Assembly (NCBI GenBank): GCA_964469155.1
Contig: CAYXXU010000022.1
Coordinates: 1 to 55,614, forward strand
Direction of reading: 5' to 3'
Length of the DNA stretch: 55,614 bases
Origin: CAIWKO01 sp964469155
GTDB taxonomy: Bacteria > Bacteroidota > Bacteroidia > Bacteroidales > CAIWKO01
Translations under genes and position numbers: made by a program
Shown: piece by piece, positions 32,490 through 42,299 of the stretch
Position numbering within the stretch: the first letter of the stretch is position 1
Layout: every line of letters starts with the position of its first letter
The notes under the pieces: generated by a model
The model's database searches: none
What the model was told of the DNA's origin: nothing
What the model saw: the letters and a program-made list of their open reading frames with translations, nothing else

Positions 32490-33761
32490 CTATTTATTAA
32501 GAACTATCTTATGGGTATTCCTTTTATCATCTCCGGATATTTCAAAAAAATACAATCCGTTGGGGAATTTCTGCAGATCGAATTGCTTAGCGGATTTATC
32601 AATCCTGAGGTCTATAAGACTGTTACCAAAAACATCGAGGAGCCTGATGCGGGAACCCGGAGCAGCATTGTCAATAAATAACCATCCGCTGGTAGGATTT
32701 GGCCATATTCGAGTTTCAGCGGACAAAGTCTCATCAATGCTTATATCTGAAGTGTTGGTGATATAATATCCCAGGTCGAAACCCCAACTCATGGTACTTA
32801 CCATGCGTTCGTTGCGCCAGGCGCTGGTCCCGGTATATTTACTGTAACGTACATTGGTGTTAATATAGTGATGAGAACTCCAGCGAAGATAAGGTTCGGC
32901 AAATACATGGGGATCGTTTGTAGGGTTGGTGGTGCCATACAACCCCATACGAATTGAATTGAGCACAGGAGTTTGTGTATGGCTGTATGAGTAGAGCATA
33001 TCACCATAGTTAGCAGCCATACCCGGAACAAAGGTAACGGATAGCCCTGCAACCTTGCCTGCCGGGACATCATAATGAACCGGAATGGTAATGTATTTAC
33101 CAAAATTGTTGGTTGAATCAGCCAGAGTAAGAGGATATTTGATTACGGTTTTGGAAGGGGCAGTCATGCGGCAGAGGAAGCCTTGTTCGGTGCTACTTCC
33201 AAACACTTTTGGCGGGCTAACATCGAAGGTGTCGGCCGTATAGCTGAATACGGTCCAGGCAAATTCAGGAGCCACCGTGGGAGCGCCATTTTCAAGTTCA
33301 AGAATAAGGGTATCTGTAATACCTGGGTTCACAACATTATACCAAGCCAGTACAAAAATGGAATCAATACGGTATGGTTGTGTGGAAGGTATAAGGGGTG
33401 ATATCTGCAAAGAATCGTACATGGGTGAATACGGGTCGAATACACCTCCGATTGAATTCAGCCAGTTATGCAGAATATTACCTCCTGATTCATAAACCAC
33501 AGTGGAATCGGGAAAAATAAGATTGGCATAGTGGGTAACCATAGAATTGGTTAGCCAAAAATAATCAAGAAGATTCCAGGAGGGTATCATCCACCCTATG
33601 GGAAGTTCTTTGGTTGCGCGCAAGTGTTGTTTTTGTAAAATAATATTCTGATCCAGTGGAGCGAAGCCTTCGAAGCGAAACGATTCACTGGGTGCTGCCT
33701 CCTGGGCCATAAGGCTGAATGCAAATAAGACAGCTACAATAAAAGCATAAGGTTTTTTCAT
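32490..33761 (-). CDS. T9SS type A secreted protein of unknown function
   Basis: 423 residues with a signal peptide (~1-19, FSLMAQE). The central ~300 residues are beta-rich and not recognised; no catalytic motif is visible. The last ~75 residues (RIWPNPTSGWLFIDNAAPGS..., VFGNSLIDLRI, FPNGLYFFEI, HKIVLNK) are a type A T9SS sorting domain. It should therefore be exported across the outer membrane and attached or released. A convergent DUF1003 remnant lies downstream. Confidence 0.85.
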   Translation of the reverse strand: MKKPYAFIVAVLFAFSLMAQEAAPSESFRFEGFAPLDQNIILQKQHLRATKELPIGWMIPSWNLLDYFWLTNSMVTHYANLIFPDSTVVYESGGNILHNWLNSIGGVFDPYSPMYDSLQISPLIPSTQPYRIDSIFVLAWYNVVNPGITDTLILELENGAPTVAPEFAWTVFSYTADTFDVSPPKVFGSSTEQGFLCRMTAPSKTVIKYPLTLADSTNNFGKYITIPVHYDVPAGKVAGLSVTFVPGMAANYGDMLYSYSHTQTPVLNSIRMGLYGTTNPTNDPHVFAEPYLRWSSHHYINTNVRYSKYTGTSAWRNERMVSTMSWGFDLGYYITNTSDISIDETLSAETRIWPNPTSGWLFIDNAAPGSRIRLLDVFGNSLIDLRIDKSAKQFDLQKFPNGLYFFEISGDDKRNTHKIVLNK

Positions 33762-33950
33762 GGGTTGAAATTTAATATCTTACGTTTGAAAGAGATAAAA
33801 GTACAACAAATTGTACCACCATGCAAGCGGATTCGCAATTTTTTAATTATTATTCTTGTCCGTCAGAATTAATAACCCATTGATAAAGGTATAAATTTCA
33901 ATAATATAAAAAATGAAAAAGCTTTTCCCTGGTTCTGCCCCAAAAAAGCT

Positions 33951-33958
33951 TAACTTTG
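33951..33958 (+). promoter_or_regulatory. Bacteroidota -7 box (TAACTTTG)
   Basis: An exact TAnnTTTG match 18 nt before the coaX start; the likely promoter of the coaX-lptC-CBS gene run. Confidence 0.55.
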
Positions 33959-33976
33959 TGAGCATTAATTTTTTGG

Positions 33977-34711
33977 ATGAAACTGGTTCTTGACCTGGGT
34001 AATACTTCTCAAAAACTCGCTGTTTTCTCGGGTGAGGAAATGGTATTTATTGAAATACCCGAACTAATTACGACGAATTTACTGTTAAATATTTTCAATC
34101 AATTTGCTATTGATTCTGCTATAATTTCAAGTGTGATCCATCATGATAAAGAGATTGAGTCAGTTGTTCATGCGAGATGTCATTGTGTGGTGCTTGACCA
34201 TAACACCCCGCTTCCGTTGGTGAACAAATATGAATCGCCCGAAACCCTGGGAAAAGACCGCCTGGCGGCAGTTGTTGCCGGGAATCATCTTTTTCCGCAC
34301 AAAGATGTATTGGTAATAGATGCCGGCACCTGCATAAAATACGATTTTATCAATTCGAAATCAGAGTATCTTGGTGGGGCTATTTCACCGGGGTTACAAA
34401 TGAAATTTATTGCACTGCATACTTTTACTGAAAAACTTCCGTTAGTTGAACTGAACCATTTTAATTCACTGGTTGGTAAAAATACTTCAGAGTCATTGCT
34501 TTCGGGTGTTGTTAACGGTTCGATTGCTGAAATAGATGGCATTATTGACCGATACAGTGCCATTTATCCTCAAATTCAGGTAGTATTATCGGGCGGAGAT
34601 GCAGAATATTTGGTCAGTAAACTAAAAAATAAGACCTTTGCAGTTTCATATATTGTTTTAAATGGCCTGAAAATAATTCTAGATTATAATGATAACCAAA
34701 AATCACCTTAA
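33977..34711 (+). CDS. coaX: Type III pantothenate kinase
   Basis: The first step of coenzyme A synthesis, phosphorylating pantothenate. The 244 residues match CoaX of the ASKHA fold: phosphate-1 motif DLGNTSQKLA (6-15), GKDRLAAVVAG, the phosphate-2 motif IDAGTCIKYDF and GGAISPGL. The end overlaps the start of the outer-membrane protein gene by 23 nt in another frame. This coaX-OMP-lptC-CBS-foldase order is on one strand and recurs in Bacteroidota. Confidence 0.95.
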   Translation: MKLVLDLGNTSQKLAVFSGEEMVFIEIPELITTNLLLNIFNQFAIDSAIISSVIHHDKEIESVVHARCHCVVLDHNTPLPLVNKYESPETLGKDRLAAVVAGNHLFPHKDVLVIDAGTCIKYDFINSKSEYLGGAISPGLQMKFIALHTFTEKLPLVELNHFNSLVGKNTSESLLSGVVNGSIAEIDGIIDRYSAIYPQIQVVLSGGDAEYLVSKLKNKTFAVSYIVLNGLKIILDYNDNQKSP

Positions 34712-35975
34712 ATACCTTCCCGTCCTGGTTCTGTTTTTTTCCCTTAATAATCCGGCAAACTCACAGATACGAATCAGTTCTCCCTATTCTTATTACGGCC
34801 TCGGCGAATTACAAAACAACCATTCGGTATATAACCAAAGTATGGGGGGCATAAACAATGCCATACGCAATCCCGGATATATAAATGCAAGCAACCCGGC
34901 ATCGTATACCGCTTTTGATACCAACTCCTTTATATTTAATGTGGGTGTGACCAGTAATTTCAATCAATTGAAATCGAACATCAGCACCCAGGAGTTTACC
35001 AATCACACCTCTTTAAGTTACCTGATGTTCGGATTCCCTGTGGCTAAATGGTGCGGTATTTCAGCAGGTTTGCTGCCATTTTCAAAAACCGGATACCAGA
35101 CTGTTGTCCGTGACACTCTTATGAATATAGGAGAAGTTACAGAAAAATTTACCGGAACGGGAGGCGTCAATCAGGCATATATTGGAACAGGCTTCCGCCT
35201 GTTTAAAAACTTATCTATCGGTGTGAATCTTGGATATTTGTTCGGAACAACCAATAAGTTCGTATCGGTGTATACACCTGATCTGGATAACTCTTATAAC
35301 ATCAGGGTTATTAATGACTTGCAGATTTCGAGTTTTTATCTGAATTATGGAATACAATATCAGATTAACTTGAAGAAAAAATACTCACTGGTGATAGGCA
35401 CCAAATTCAACCTGCCTATGAAATTAACGGCGAAGCATTCGCAATTGGTTGAGAGATTCACTGCCAGTGGCGACGTTGAAAGTATTAAAGATACCCTGTT
35501 CCTTACTGATGATGAAAAAGGAAAAATCAATATGCCGTTTTCGATTGGTGGTGGTTTCACTTTTTCGAAAAAAAACAACTGGCTGGTGGGCATAGATTTC
35601 GATTGGCAAAACTGGAAAAAATTTAAAAGTTTCGAAATATCCGATTCCATTAATAACAGCTTTAATATAAGTGCAGGCGGTGAAATAATCCCAAAATATA
35701 CCATCGCCAGTAAATATTGGAAAAAAATGAGCTATTGTTTCGGGTTTCATTACGGACAGAGTTACCTGGAACTTCGCCGCTCGAAGATCAATGACTTTAG
35801 CGTAAGCATAGGTCTTGGTTTTCCGATCAGCAAACTGAAAAGTATGATAAGCCTTTCGTTGGAGGCCGGTAAAAAAGGAAGTATTCAGTCGAACCTTATA
35901 CAGGAAAATTATGTGAAATTAACAGTTGGCTTTTCTTTCAGAGAATTTTGGTTCTACCGGCCAAAACTTAATTAG
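34689..35975 (+). CDS. Outer-membrane beta-barrel protein
   Basis: 428 residues with a signal peptide (~1-25, NNPANSQ). SPYSYYGLGELQ...NQSMGGINNAIRNPGYINASNPASYTAFD is typical of a FadL/OmpP1-like N-terminal hatch of Bacteroidota barrel proteins. Alternating aromatic strands continue to the C-terminal GFSFREFWFYRPKLN. Located between coaX and lptC, so a role in envelope biogenesis or outer-membrane transport is possible. The substrate is unknown. Confidence 0.8.
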   Translation: MITKNHLKYLPVLVLFFSLNNPANSQIRISSPYSYYGLGELQNNHSVYNQSMGGINNAIRNPGYINASNPASYTAFDTNSFIFNVGVTSNFNQLKSNISTQEFTNHTSLSYLMFGFPVAKWCGISAGLLPFSKTGYQTVVRDTLMNIGEVTEKFTGTGGVNQAYIGTGFRLFKNLSIGVNLGYLFGTTNKFVSVYTPDLDNSYNIRVINDLQISSFYLNYGIQYQINLKKKYSLVIGTKFNLPMKLTAKHSQLVERFTASGDVESIKDTLFLTDDEKGKINMPFSIGGGFTFSKKNNWLVGIDFDWQNWKKFKSFEISDSINNSFNISAGGEIIPKYTIASKYWKKMSYCFGFHYGQSYLELRRSKINDFSVSIGLGFPISKLKSMISLSLEAGKKGSIQSNLIQENYVKLTVGFSFREFWFYRPKLN

Positions 35976-35978
35976 GAA

Positions 35979-36554
35979 ATGAAAAATATCTTATTGTTAA
36001 AAACGCTTACCATTTTAGTATTATCAGGTATCGTTGTTTTTTCTTTCTCCTGTAAAAATAAGCTTGAAGATATTAACGCCATTACAATTACAGATACCTT
36101 TCCCGTTTCTGCCGGAGTTAATATTGAAAGTATCTACAGCGATTCAGCTAAAATCCAAACCAGGCTAAAAGCCCCCCTTATAAAAAGTTATACGGGTAAA
36201 ACCCCTTATACCGAGTGGCCCAAGGGGATTGATGTAATCTTTTATGATTCGCTAATGAAGATCAAGACACATATTACATCAAAATATGCTATCAAATATG
36301 GGAAAAAAAACATAATGGAGGCCAAAAATGATGTGGTTGTGATTAACGAAAAAGGAGAAAGGCTAAACACCGAACATTTGATTTGGGATTCAAAAAGGAG
36401 GAAGATCTATACCGATGTTTTTGTAAGAATTACCACCACCGATAAAGTATTTTATGGTGACGGGATGGATGCCGACGATTCCTTTTTAAAGTGGACGATA
36501 AGAAAACCCCGGGGAACGTTCTATATTAATGACGATGAATTAAGTAACGAATAG
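35979..36554 (+). CDS. lptC: LPS export periplasmic protein LptC
   Basis: 191 residues. A signal peptide with a Cys at residue 25 (FSFSC) suggests lipidation instead of the E. coli-type membrane helix. The OstA-like beta-jellyroll has the LptC pattern: IESIYSDSAKIQTRLKAPLIKSY, WPKGIDVIFYD, SKYAIKYGKKNIMEAKNDVVVINEKGERLNTEHLIWDSKRRKIYTD. It transfers LPS from the LptBFG extractor to LptA. It starts 3 nt after the barrel gene stop and ends 12 nt before the CBS protein gene. Confidence 0.9.
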   Translation: MKNILLLKTLTILVLSGIVVFSFSCKNKLEDINAITITDTFPVSAGVNIESIYSDSAKIQTRLKAPLIKSYTGKTPYTEWPKGIDVIFYDSLMKIKTHITSKYAIKYGKKNIMEAKNDVVVINEKGERLNTEHLIWDSKRRKIYTDVFVRITTTDKVFYGDGMDADDSFLKWTIRKPRGTFYINDDELSNE

Positions 36555-36566
36555 ACCAAGTAATTT

Positions 36567-37844
36567 GTGATGAACAATTATGTTATTGTTGCATTTGTTA
36601 CCGTAATTTTTTCGGCCTTTTTTTCCGGAATGGAAATTGCATTTATCTGTGCCAATAAGTTAAAGATCGAATTAGATAAAAAGAATAAACTTTTTTCTGG
36701 AAAAGTGCTTTCCGGATTTGGTAATAATCCCTCTGCATTCATATCGACTATGTTGTTGGGGAATACAATAGCTTTGGTTCTTTATGGTATTGCTATGACT
36801 CATATCCTTAAGCCTTTCATAGAAAAAATAATTCCCGCGACTATCGAGTCAGATTTTCTGATAATGATATCGCAAACAGTGCTCTCAACTTTACTGATCC
36901 TTTTTATTGCCGAATTTTCACCAAAAGTCTTTTTTCGCATCAATCCCAACAAAATGCTCCGGATATTTATACTGCCATTGTTTTTATCTTACTATCTGTT
37001 ATTTCCTGTTCAGTATGTTTTTGTTAAAATTTCTCAGTTCATACTGAGGTATGTGGTAAGGGTAAAATTCAGTCAGAGCAAATATGAATTCAACTATTCG
37101 GATCTGAATCATTATATTCGGGAATACTCCGTTTCGGAATCCGATAGCGCACATTTTAATCCTGAAATTCAAATGTTTCAGAATGCAATGGATTTTGCTC
37201 AAATAAAAGTTCGCGAATGTATGATACCCCGCAACGAAATAACGGCCATTGAAGAAACTGAACCTGTGGGGGACCTTACCGAAAAATTTATTAGTTCGGG
37301 TCATTCGAAAATTTTAGTATATCGCCAAAGTATTGACAATATTATCGGATATGTTCATTCCTTCGACATGTTCCGCAATCCCAGGAGTATTAAGTCGATT
37401 AAAAAGCCCGTATTGATTGTTCCGGAAAGCATGCTTGCCAAGGATACTTTGCGTATGTTCATCAATCAGCATAAAAGTATTGCTGTGGTGGTGGATGAAT
37501 TTGGAGGGACTTCGGGTATGGTGGCATTGGAAGACCTGATCGAAGAAATTACAGGTGAAATTAATGATGAGTTTGATGAACCTGCTCTGATGGAAAAAAT
37601 GATCAGCGATGATGAATTCATTTTTTCAGGACGACTGGAAATTGATTATCTGAACAATAAATATCCATTTGATTTACCCGTGGGTGAAGATTACGAAACA
37701 TTGGCAGGTTATATTATTTCCCATGTGGAACGCATTCCCGAACCCAAAGAAAAGATCATTATACCTCCTTTTGAAATTACAATTCTTAAAGCCAGTAATA
37801 ACCGGATCGACCTGGTAGGTATTAAAATGGTGAGAGATGATTAG
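36567..37844 (+). CDS. CorC/HlyC-type membrane CBS protein (CNNM-like)
   Basis: 425 residues. An N-terminal DUF21/CNNM transmembrane domain (~1-175; FFSGMEIAFICANKLKIELDKKN) is followed by a CBS pair (~210-335, with MIPRNEITAIEET) and a C-terminal CorC_HlyC domain (~340-425, LPVGEDYETLAGYIISHVERIP). VVDEFGGTSGMVALEDLIEEITGEI is the family's best-conserved block. Related proteins export Mg2+; the Bacteroidota gliding protein GldE shares this architecture, but no gldD neighbour is present. Part of the coaX-lptC gene run. Confidence 0.9.
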   Translation: MMNNYVIVAFVTVIFSAFFSGMEIAFICANKLKIELDKKNKLFSGKVLSGFGNNPSAFISTMLLGNTIALVLYGIAMTHILKPFIEKIIPATIESDFLIMISQTVLSTLLILFIAEFSPKVFFRINPNKMLRIFILPLFLSYYLLFPVQYVFVKISQFILRYVVRVKFSQSKYEFNYSDLNHYIREYSVSESDSAHFNPEIQMFQNAMDFAQIKVRECMIPRNEITAIEETEPVGDLTEKFISSGHSKILVYRQSIDNIIGYVHSFDMFRNPRSIKSIKKPVLIVPESMLAKDTLRMFINQHKSIAVVVDEFGGTSGMVALEDLIEEITGEINDEFDEPALMEKMISDDEFIFSGRLEIDYLNNKYPFDLPVGEDYETLAGYIISHVERIPEPKEKIIIPPFEITILKASNNRIDLVGIKMVRDD

Positions 37845-37882
37845 AAAATGACAAAAACTTACGAACATAACATTATAAATTG

Positions 37883-37890
37883 TAAATTTG
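37883..37890 (+). promoter_or_regulatory. Bacteroidota -7 box (TAAATTTG)
   Basis: An exact TAnnTTTG match 28 nt before the foldase start, suggesting it has its own promoter within the run. Confidence 0.5.
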
Positions 37891-37918
37891 CAACCTTGTT
37901 TTTAAAAAAATATATCTT

Positions 37919-40090
37919 ATGGCAATAATTGGGAGAATACGCAAACACTCTGGTTTACTTATTATTTTAATCGGCATTGCTCTCGCGGGTTTTGTTCTGC
38001 AGGACTTTTTCAGAAAGGGCGGAAGTGGTAATAAAAACCAGATCTTTGCAAAAATCAATGGTGAAAAAATTAATAAATTAGATTTCGATCAGAGAGTTGA
38101 TGAGCAAACAAAGCGATATTTGCAGCAATCGAAAAAAGAAAATCTGACTTCGGCAGAAAGTTTTCAAATAATGGTTTCTGCCTGGGATCAATACGAAAAG
38201 GATTTGATCATGCAAAAGGAATATGAAGAATTAGGACTTGCTATCGCTCATGATAACACCACCAAACCTTCTATAAGTCCTGAAGAACTGTATGACATGA
38301 TGTTGGGAAAAAACCTGCATCCTTATATTATTCAGAACTTTTCCGATCCAAATACAGGGGCTGTTAATCTTCAGGCTATACAAAATTATGTCAACAATTT
38401 TGATCAACTCACCGATGAGCAAAAAATGGAGTGGAGACAATTTGAACAAGGAATTAAAGATGACAGGATCAAAACCAAATACAACAACCTGATTTCACAG
38501 GGATATTATATTCCAAAGGCTTTTTTGCAACGCATGTCGGAAGATGCTTCCAAAACTGCAAAACTTCTTTGCGTGGGGGTAAAATATCAAACCATTTCAG
38601 ACAGCGCTGTGAAGGTTACTGACGAAGATTATAACAAATACTATGAGGAACACAAACATGAATTTCTACAGGAAAATGCAAGAGACTTAGATTATGTGAT
38701 TTTTGAAGCAGTTCCTTCGCAGGAAGATATGAAAAAGATTACTGAAAAAGTCAATGCTGTTTATGCCGATTTTCAGAAGGTTGAATCGAAAGATATTGAA
38801 AATTTTGTTAAGGCTAACAGTGACGCACCTTATGATAGTAATTTCTTCAGTAAGGGCAAACTTCCCATGAAACTCGATTCAATTATGTTTTCCTCTCCGG
38901 TTGGCACTATTGTTCCACCGTATATGGAAGATAACGCTTTTAAAATTGCCCGCCTTGTTCAGATACAAAACAGACCTGATTCGATCATGGCAAGCCAGAT
39001 ACTTATAGCATATAAAGACGCTCCGAATCCAATGCCGGAAATCACCCGTACAAAGGATCAGGCTAAAAAAACTGCCGATAGTATTTTTGCCATCGTAAAA
39101 AAAGATCCCAAAACCTTTGCGGCAATCGCTAGGGCTAAATCAGATTTCTCAACAGCCAAAAATGATGCCGGCGACTTGAAATGGATGGCTGATGGTGACG
39201 AAAACTTTAAATTTTTCTTTGACTCGTGTTTGACAGCTAAAGTTGGTGATATAAAAATAATTCAATCAGCATTGGGTTATCACGTACTTTATGTTACTGG
39301 TAAAAAGGATCCTGTTAAAAAAGTTAAAGTTGCTATTGTTAAACGAGATATTAAACCCAGCAGCGAGACTATTAACCAATATCAGTTACAGGCCAGCGAA
39401 TTTTCGGGCGCTAACCGCACGGCTGAACAGTTTAATAAAACTGTTGCCGACAAAGGATTGAACAAGCGTTCGGCACAATTTGTCAGAGAAATGGATTATA
39501 CTATTCCGGGTTTAGAATCGGCTCGGGATATTATCCGTTGGGCCTTCGATGAAAAGACTGAAAAAGGAATGGTTTCGGAGCAGGTTTTCGATAACAGCAA
39601 CGGAAAATTTGTAGTGGCACTGATAGTCGAAAAACGTGAAAAAGGCGTTGCTGCTCTCGAACAGGTGAAAACCTACCTTGAATCGTTGGTGAAAAGAGAA
39701 AAGAAAGCCGATCAACTTGTTGAAAAAGTAAAAGCTGCATCGAGTGGCACCAAAGATATTTACCAGATCGCTCAAAAACTCAACGTAACTGTCGACACAG
39801 TTGATCAGTTGACTTTTTCTGCCAATAATTTCCCAAAATACGGCCCTGAACCGGAATTGATAGGTACAATATTTACCTTGAAGAAAAACGAACTTTCTGC
39901 TCCGGTCAGAGGTAAGATGGCAATTTACGAAGTATTGCTGCAAGATATCACTCAACCCCAGACCGCAGCCAATACTGATATGATAAAAATGCAGACGGTT
40001 AGTTATTTTAAATCGAGAGTTGAAAGCGAGGTTTTCAAAGCTATAAAAGACAAAACTGAGATAATCGATAATCGGATCTTCTACTATTAG
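37919..40090 (+). CDS. PpiD/SurA-like periplasmic peptidyl-prolyl isomerase
   Basis: 723 residues. One N-terminal transmembrane helix (~12-30, LLIILIGIALAGFVLQDFF) anchors it to the inner membrane. A SurA_N-like helical chaperone region follows (KINGEKINKLDFDQRVDEQTKRYLQ), then a parvulin domain (~355-460, MASQILIAYKDAPNP ... GDLKWMADGDENFKFFFD ... GYHVLYVTGKK) and a long helical C-terminus. This is the PpiD layout, somewhat longer than E. coli PpiD. It folds outer-membrane and periplasmic proteins, which fits the neighbouring barrel and lptC genes. A terminator follows 18 nt after the stop. Confidence 0.92.
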   Translation: MAIIGRIRKHSGLLIILIGIALAGFVLQDFFRKGGSGNKNQIFAKINGEKINKLDFDQRVDEQTKRYLQQSKKENLTSAESFQIMVSAWDQYEKDLIMQKEYEELGLAIAHDNTTKPSISPEELYDMMLGKNLHPYIIQNFSDPNTGAVNLQAIQNYVNNFDQLTDEQKMEWRQFEQGIKDDRIKTKYNNLISQGYYIPKAFLQRMSEDASKTAKLLCVGVKYQTISDSAVKVTDEDYNKYYEEHKHEFLQENARDLDYVIFEAVPSQEDMKKITEKVNAVYADFQKVESKDIENFVKANSDAPYDSNFFSKGKLPMKLDSIMFSSPVGTIVPPYMEDNAFKIARLVQIQNRPDSIMASQILIAYKDAPNPMPEITRTKDQAKKTADSIFAIVKKDPKTFAAIARAKSDFSTAKNDAGDLKWMADGDENFKFFFDSCLTAKVGDIKIIQSALGYHVLYVTGKKDPVKKVKVAIVKRDIKPSSETINQYQLQASEFSGANRTAEQFNKTVADKGLNKRSAQFVREMDYTIPGLESARDIIRWAFDEKTEKGMVSEQVFDNSNGKFVVALIVEKREKGVAALEQVKTYLESLVKREKKADQLVEKVKAASSGTKDIYQIAQKLNVTVDTVDQLTFSANNFPKYGPEPELIGTIFTLKKNELSAPVRGKMAIYEVLLQDITQPQTAANTDMIKMQTVSYFKSRVESEVFKAIKDKTEIIDNRIFYY

Positions 40091-40108
40091 AAACCCGAAC
40101 TGTTTCAT

Positions 40109-40140
40109 AAAAAACACAACTAATTGGTTGTGTTTTTTTT
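40109..40140 (+). terminator. Rho-independent terminator
   Basis: AAAAAACACAAC-TAATTG-GTTGTGTTTTTT hairpin with a T-run, 18 nt after the foldase stop; closes the coaX-to-foldase gene run. Confidence 0.92.
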
Positions 40141-40159
40141 AATTACAGATTATGAATAA

Positions 40160-40575
40160 TTCAACAAGAATCAGGAATGGGATGGATTAAAAGGATATAT
40201 TACAAACCGAAGATTAGCAATTGTGAGGTCGTTGAAAACTATAAATGTCTTTGACACATTGAAAAAGCCTTCAGGATGTCTAAAACTGACTTACGCTTAC
40301 GCCCCTTTTATCACAGACTACTGGATCGAATCGAAGCGCACATCTGCATATCTTTCACTGCATATTGTATTTACAAAGACCTTGAGAGGGCTCTGTATGA
40401 TGAGAAATCAACACTATCATTAAAAAGAGCGGCGGAACTTACTCATAACATGTACCAAGTAACCTATACGCTACCTGACTCAAAGTATACCAAATCAAGA
40501 CTACTCAAAATGGATAAGAAGCAGGAGGAGTTATACAGAATAGTCAATGAAAATTTCAGGGTGCCTCAACGCTGA
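40160..40575 (+). pseudogene. IS1634-type transposase, C-terminal remnant
   Basis: Pieces of a DDE transposase in two frames. EWDGLKGYITNRRLAI reads in one frame (from ~40175). After a frameshift comes EVVENYKCL, a TGA at 40252-40254 where the family has Trp, then HIEKAFRMSKTDLRLRP, YHRLLDRIEAHICISF and AYCIYKDLERAL in the second. These are the conserved C-terminal motifs of IS1634/IS4-group transposases. The 5' two thirds are missing, and frameshift plus nonsense make it inactive. No terminal inverted repeats recognised. Confidence 0.85.
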
Positions 40576-40602
40576 AAACAGGGGTAAAATGACCAGTCAT
40601 GA

Positions 40603-41073
40603 TTAAACTATCCTGATCTCTTTTTTATCTGAAGGATCTAAAGCGGCGGCTTTTACGTCTACATGTGCATCCACAAAAAATACTGATTTTTCGTTATCAG
40701 CATACGAAGCCATTTTACCTAAAACACCCAGAGCTCCGCCTTTTTCTTTCAACTGGTCGTTGTTCGATTTCACAATACTAAATGGCAAAGTGAATGTAAA
40801 TTCTTTGGTCTCGCCCGGTTTTATCACAAAATTCAACGGATTGGTGATCACTCCCAGTTCGAAAGTTTTGGTTTTCTTTTGATCGCCGCGGCCGGTAGTA
40901 TATTCCTCGAATATCTTCACCTTATAGGTAAGGCATTCCTGCTCGCTTTTAGTGGTTAGAATAATTTTACCTTCCAATGCACTGCTGTCGCGTGCCACCT
41001 GTCCCGGCACCTGCAGTTCGACATGAACGCCGCCTATGCCCAGTTTGTTCTTTACATTTTGAAAAAAGCCCAT
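40603..41073 (-). CDS. Arrestin-fold protein, Spo0M-like
   Basis: 156 residues, cytoplasmic. The beginning KNKLGIGGVHVELQVPGQVARDSSALEGKIIL resembles SpoOM-family proteins (KxLGxGGxKV...G..v.G.v.l), an arrestin-like beta-sandwich. The two halves, CLTYKVKIFEEYTTGRGDQKKTKTFELG and FVIKPGETKEFTFTLPFSIV, also suit that fold. It is shorter than B. subtilis Spo0M (~258 residues) and lacks its C-terminal part. No sporulation is implied. It has its own -7 box. Function unknown. Confidence 0.65.
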   Translation of the reverse strand: MGFFQNVKNKLGIGGVHVELQVPGQVARDSSALEGKIILTTKSEQECLTYKVKIFEEYTTGRGDQKKTKTFELGVITNPLNFVIKPGETKEFTFTLPFSIVKSNNDQLKEKGGALGVLGKMASYADNEKSVFFVDAHVDVKAAALDPSDKKEIRIV

Positions 41074-41102
41074 TTGGTTTGTTTATTGAAGTTAGTTTGT
41101 CG

Positions 41103-41110
41103 CAAATCTA
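41103..41110 (-). promoter_or_regulatory. Bacteroidota -7 box for the arrestin-like gene
   Basis: The minus strand reads TAGATTTG, an exact TAnnTTTG match, 29 nt before the start codon at 41073. Confidence 0.45.
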
Positions 41111-41162
41111 TTAAAAATCGCAGAAAATGGGTAGATAATAAAAAGAAAAGGCAGAAACTTGC

Positions 41163-42299
41163 CTATTGTTTGCCGTTATTTTCCGTGCAAAAGAGTTTAT
41201 AATTTGATTCGCCCATTTTACTGCCCAGTTCCATGGCTTTTTTCCAGTCGTCGCAAGCGCCCGTCCCGTCGTGGTTATTGTATTTTGCGAGTCCGCGGTT
41301 GCCCCAGGCTTTCGCATAATCGGTTTTATAGAAAATGGCCATGGTGTAATATTCTATTGCCTCCTGATATTTTTGCTGTTTGTCATAGCAAAGGCCCAGA
41401 TTCAGATAGGTTTCATAATCTTTGGGGTTTTTAGACAATACTTCCTTGAAATCGGCAATGGCCTCCGAATATTTTTTCAGTTCAGTACGTGCAAGTCCGC
41501 GGTTGTAAAAAGCATCGATATAATCGGCCCTGAGTGAGATAGCTTTGGTATAGTCCTTTTCCGCACTTACATAATCTTTCTTTTCGTATTCTATGAAGCC
41601 CCGGTTATAATAAGTGTTGGGATGATCGGGTTTGATGGTTATAGCCGAATCGTAATCGGAAAGAGCCTCCTGATATTTTTTCTGATCGCTAAAGGTAAGG
41701 CCCCGGTTGATGTAGGCCTGGTAGTCATTGGGCGATAATTCAATTACTTTTGTAAAATCGACCAGTGCAGCCATCAGATTCTTCATCCTACGGTAGGTTA
41801 GGCCCCGGTTATAATAGGCATTAGTATACATTTTATTAAGTTCGATGGCACGGCCATAATCCTGTATTGCACCAGGGTAGTCTTTGATCTGATATTTAGA
41901 ATAACCCCGTGTAAAGAAAGTAAGTTCGTTCTTATCGTTAAACTCTATGGCCAGGTCGCAATCTTCAATGGCTTCCTGATTCTTGCCCATGTTGCTGTAT
42001 GAGATGGCACGGTGCTGATAGGTTTTGGCATCGCGGGGTGCATATTTCAGCGTAAGCGAATAATTGTCGACGGCATCCTGGTAGTTGCCTATGGCGTTAT
42101 ACGCCAAACCCATAAAATAATACACTGCCGGCGATTCGGGCATCTCTTTTTGGGCCAGTTTCAGCTGAACCAAAGCATCCACAAAATAGCCGGTATTATA
42201 TTTCTCTACCCCTGAAAAATAATGTGTTGAATCGGTTTGAGCAAATGTGGCAGATGCTGTTGAAAAAATTAACAACAGTACATAGAAAATTTTTTTCAC
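41163..42299 (-). CDS. Periplasmic tetratricopeptide-repeat protein
   Basis: 378 residues with a signal peptide (~1-20, ASATFAQTD). About ten consecutive 34-residue TPRs fill residues ~28-370, e.g. AVYYFMGLAYNAIGNYQDAVDNYSLTLKYAP and TYYNRGFIEYEKKDYVSAEKDYTKAI, with the repeated YYNRG/YINRG start. TPR arrays are protein-binding scaffolds. No enzymatic domain. It ends 52 nt upstream of the arrestin-like gene's promoter region on the same strand. Binding partner unknown. Confidence 0.9.
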   Translation of the reverse strand: MKKIFYVLLLIFSTASATFAQTDSTHYFSGVEKYNTGYFVDALVQLKLAQKEMPESPAVYYFMGLAYNAIGNYQDAVDNYSLTLKYAPRDAKTYQHRAISYSNMGKNQEAIEDCDLAIEFNDKNELTFFTRGYSKYQIKDYPGAIQDYGRAIELNKMYTNAYYNRGLTYRRMKNLMAALVDFTKVIELSPNDYQAYINRGLTFSDQKKYQEALSDYDSAITIKPDHPNTYYNRGFIEYEKKDYVSAEKDYTKAISLRADYIDAFYNRGLARTELKKYSEAIADFKEVLSKNPKDYETYLNLGLCYDKQQKYQEAIEYYTMAIFYKTDYAKAWGNRGLAKYNNHDGTGACDDWKKAMELGSKMGESNYKLFCTENNGKQ

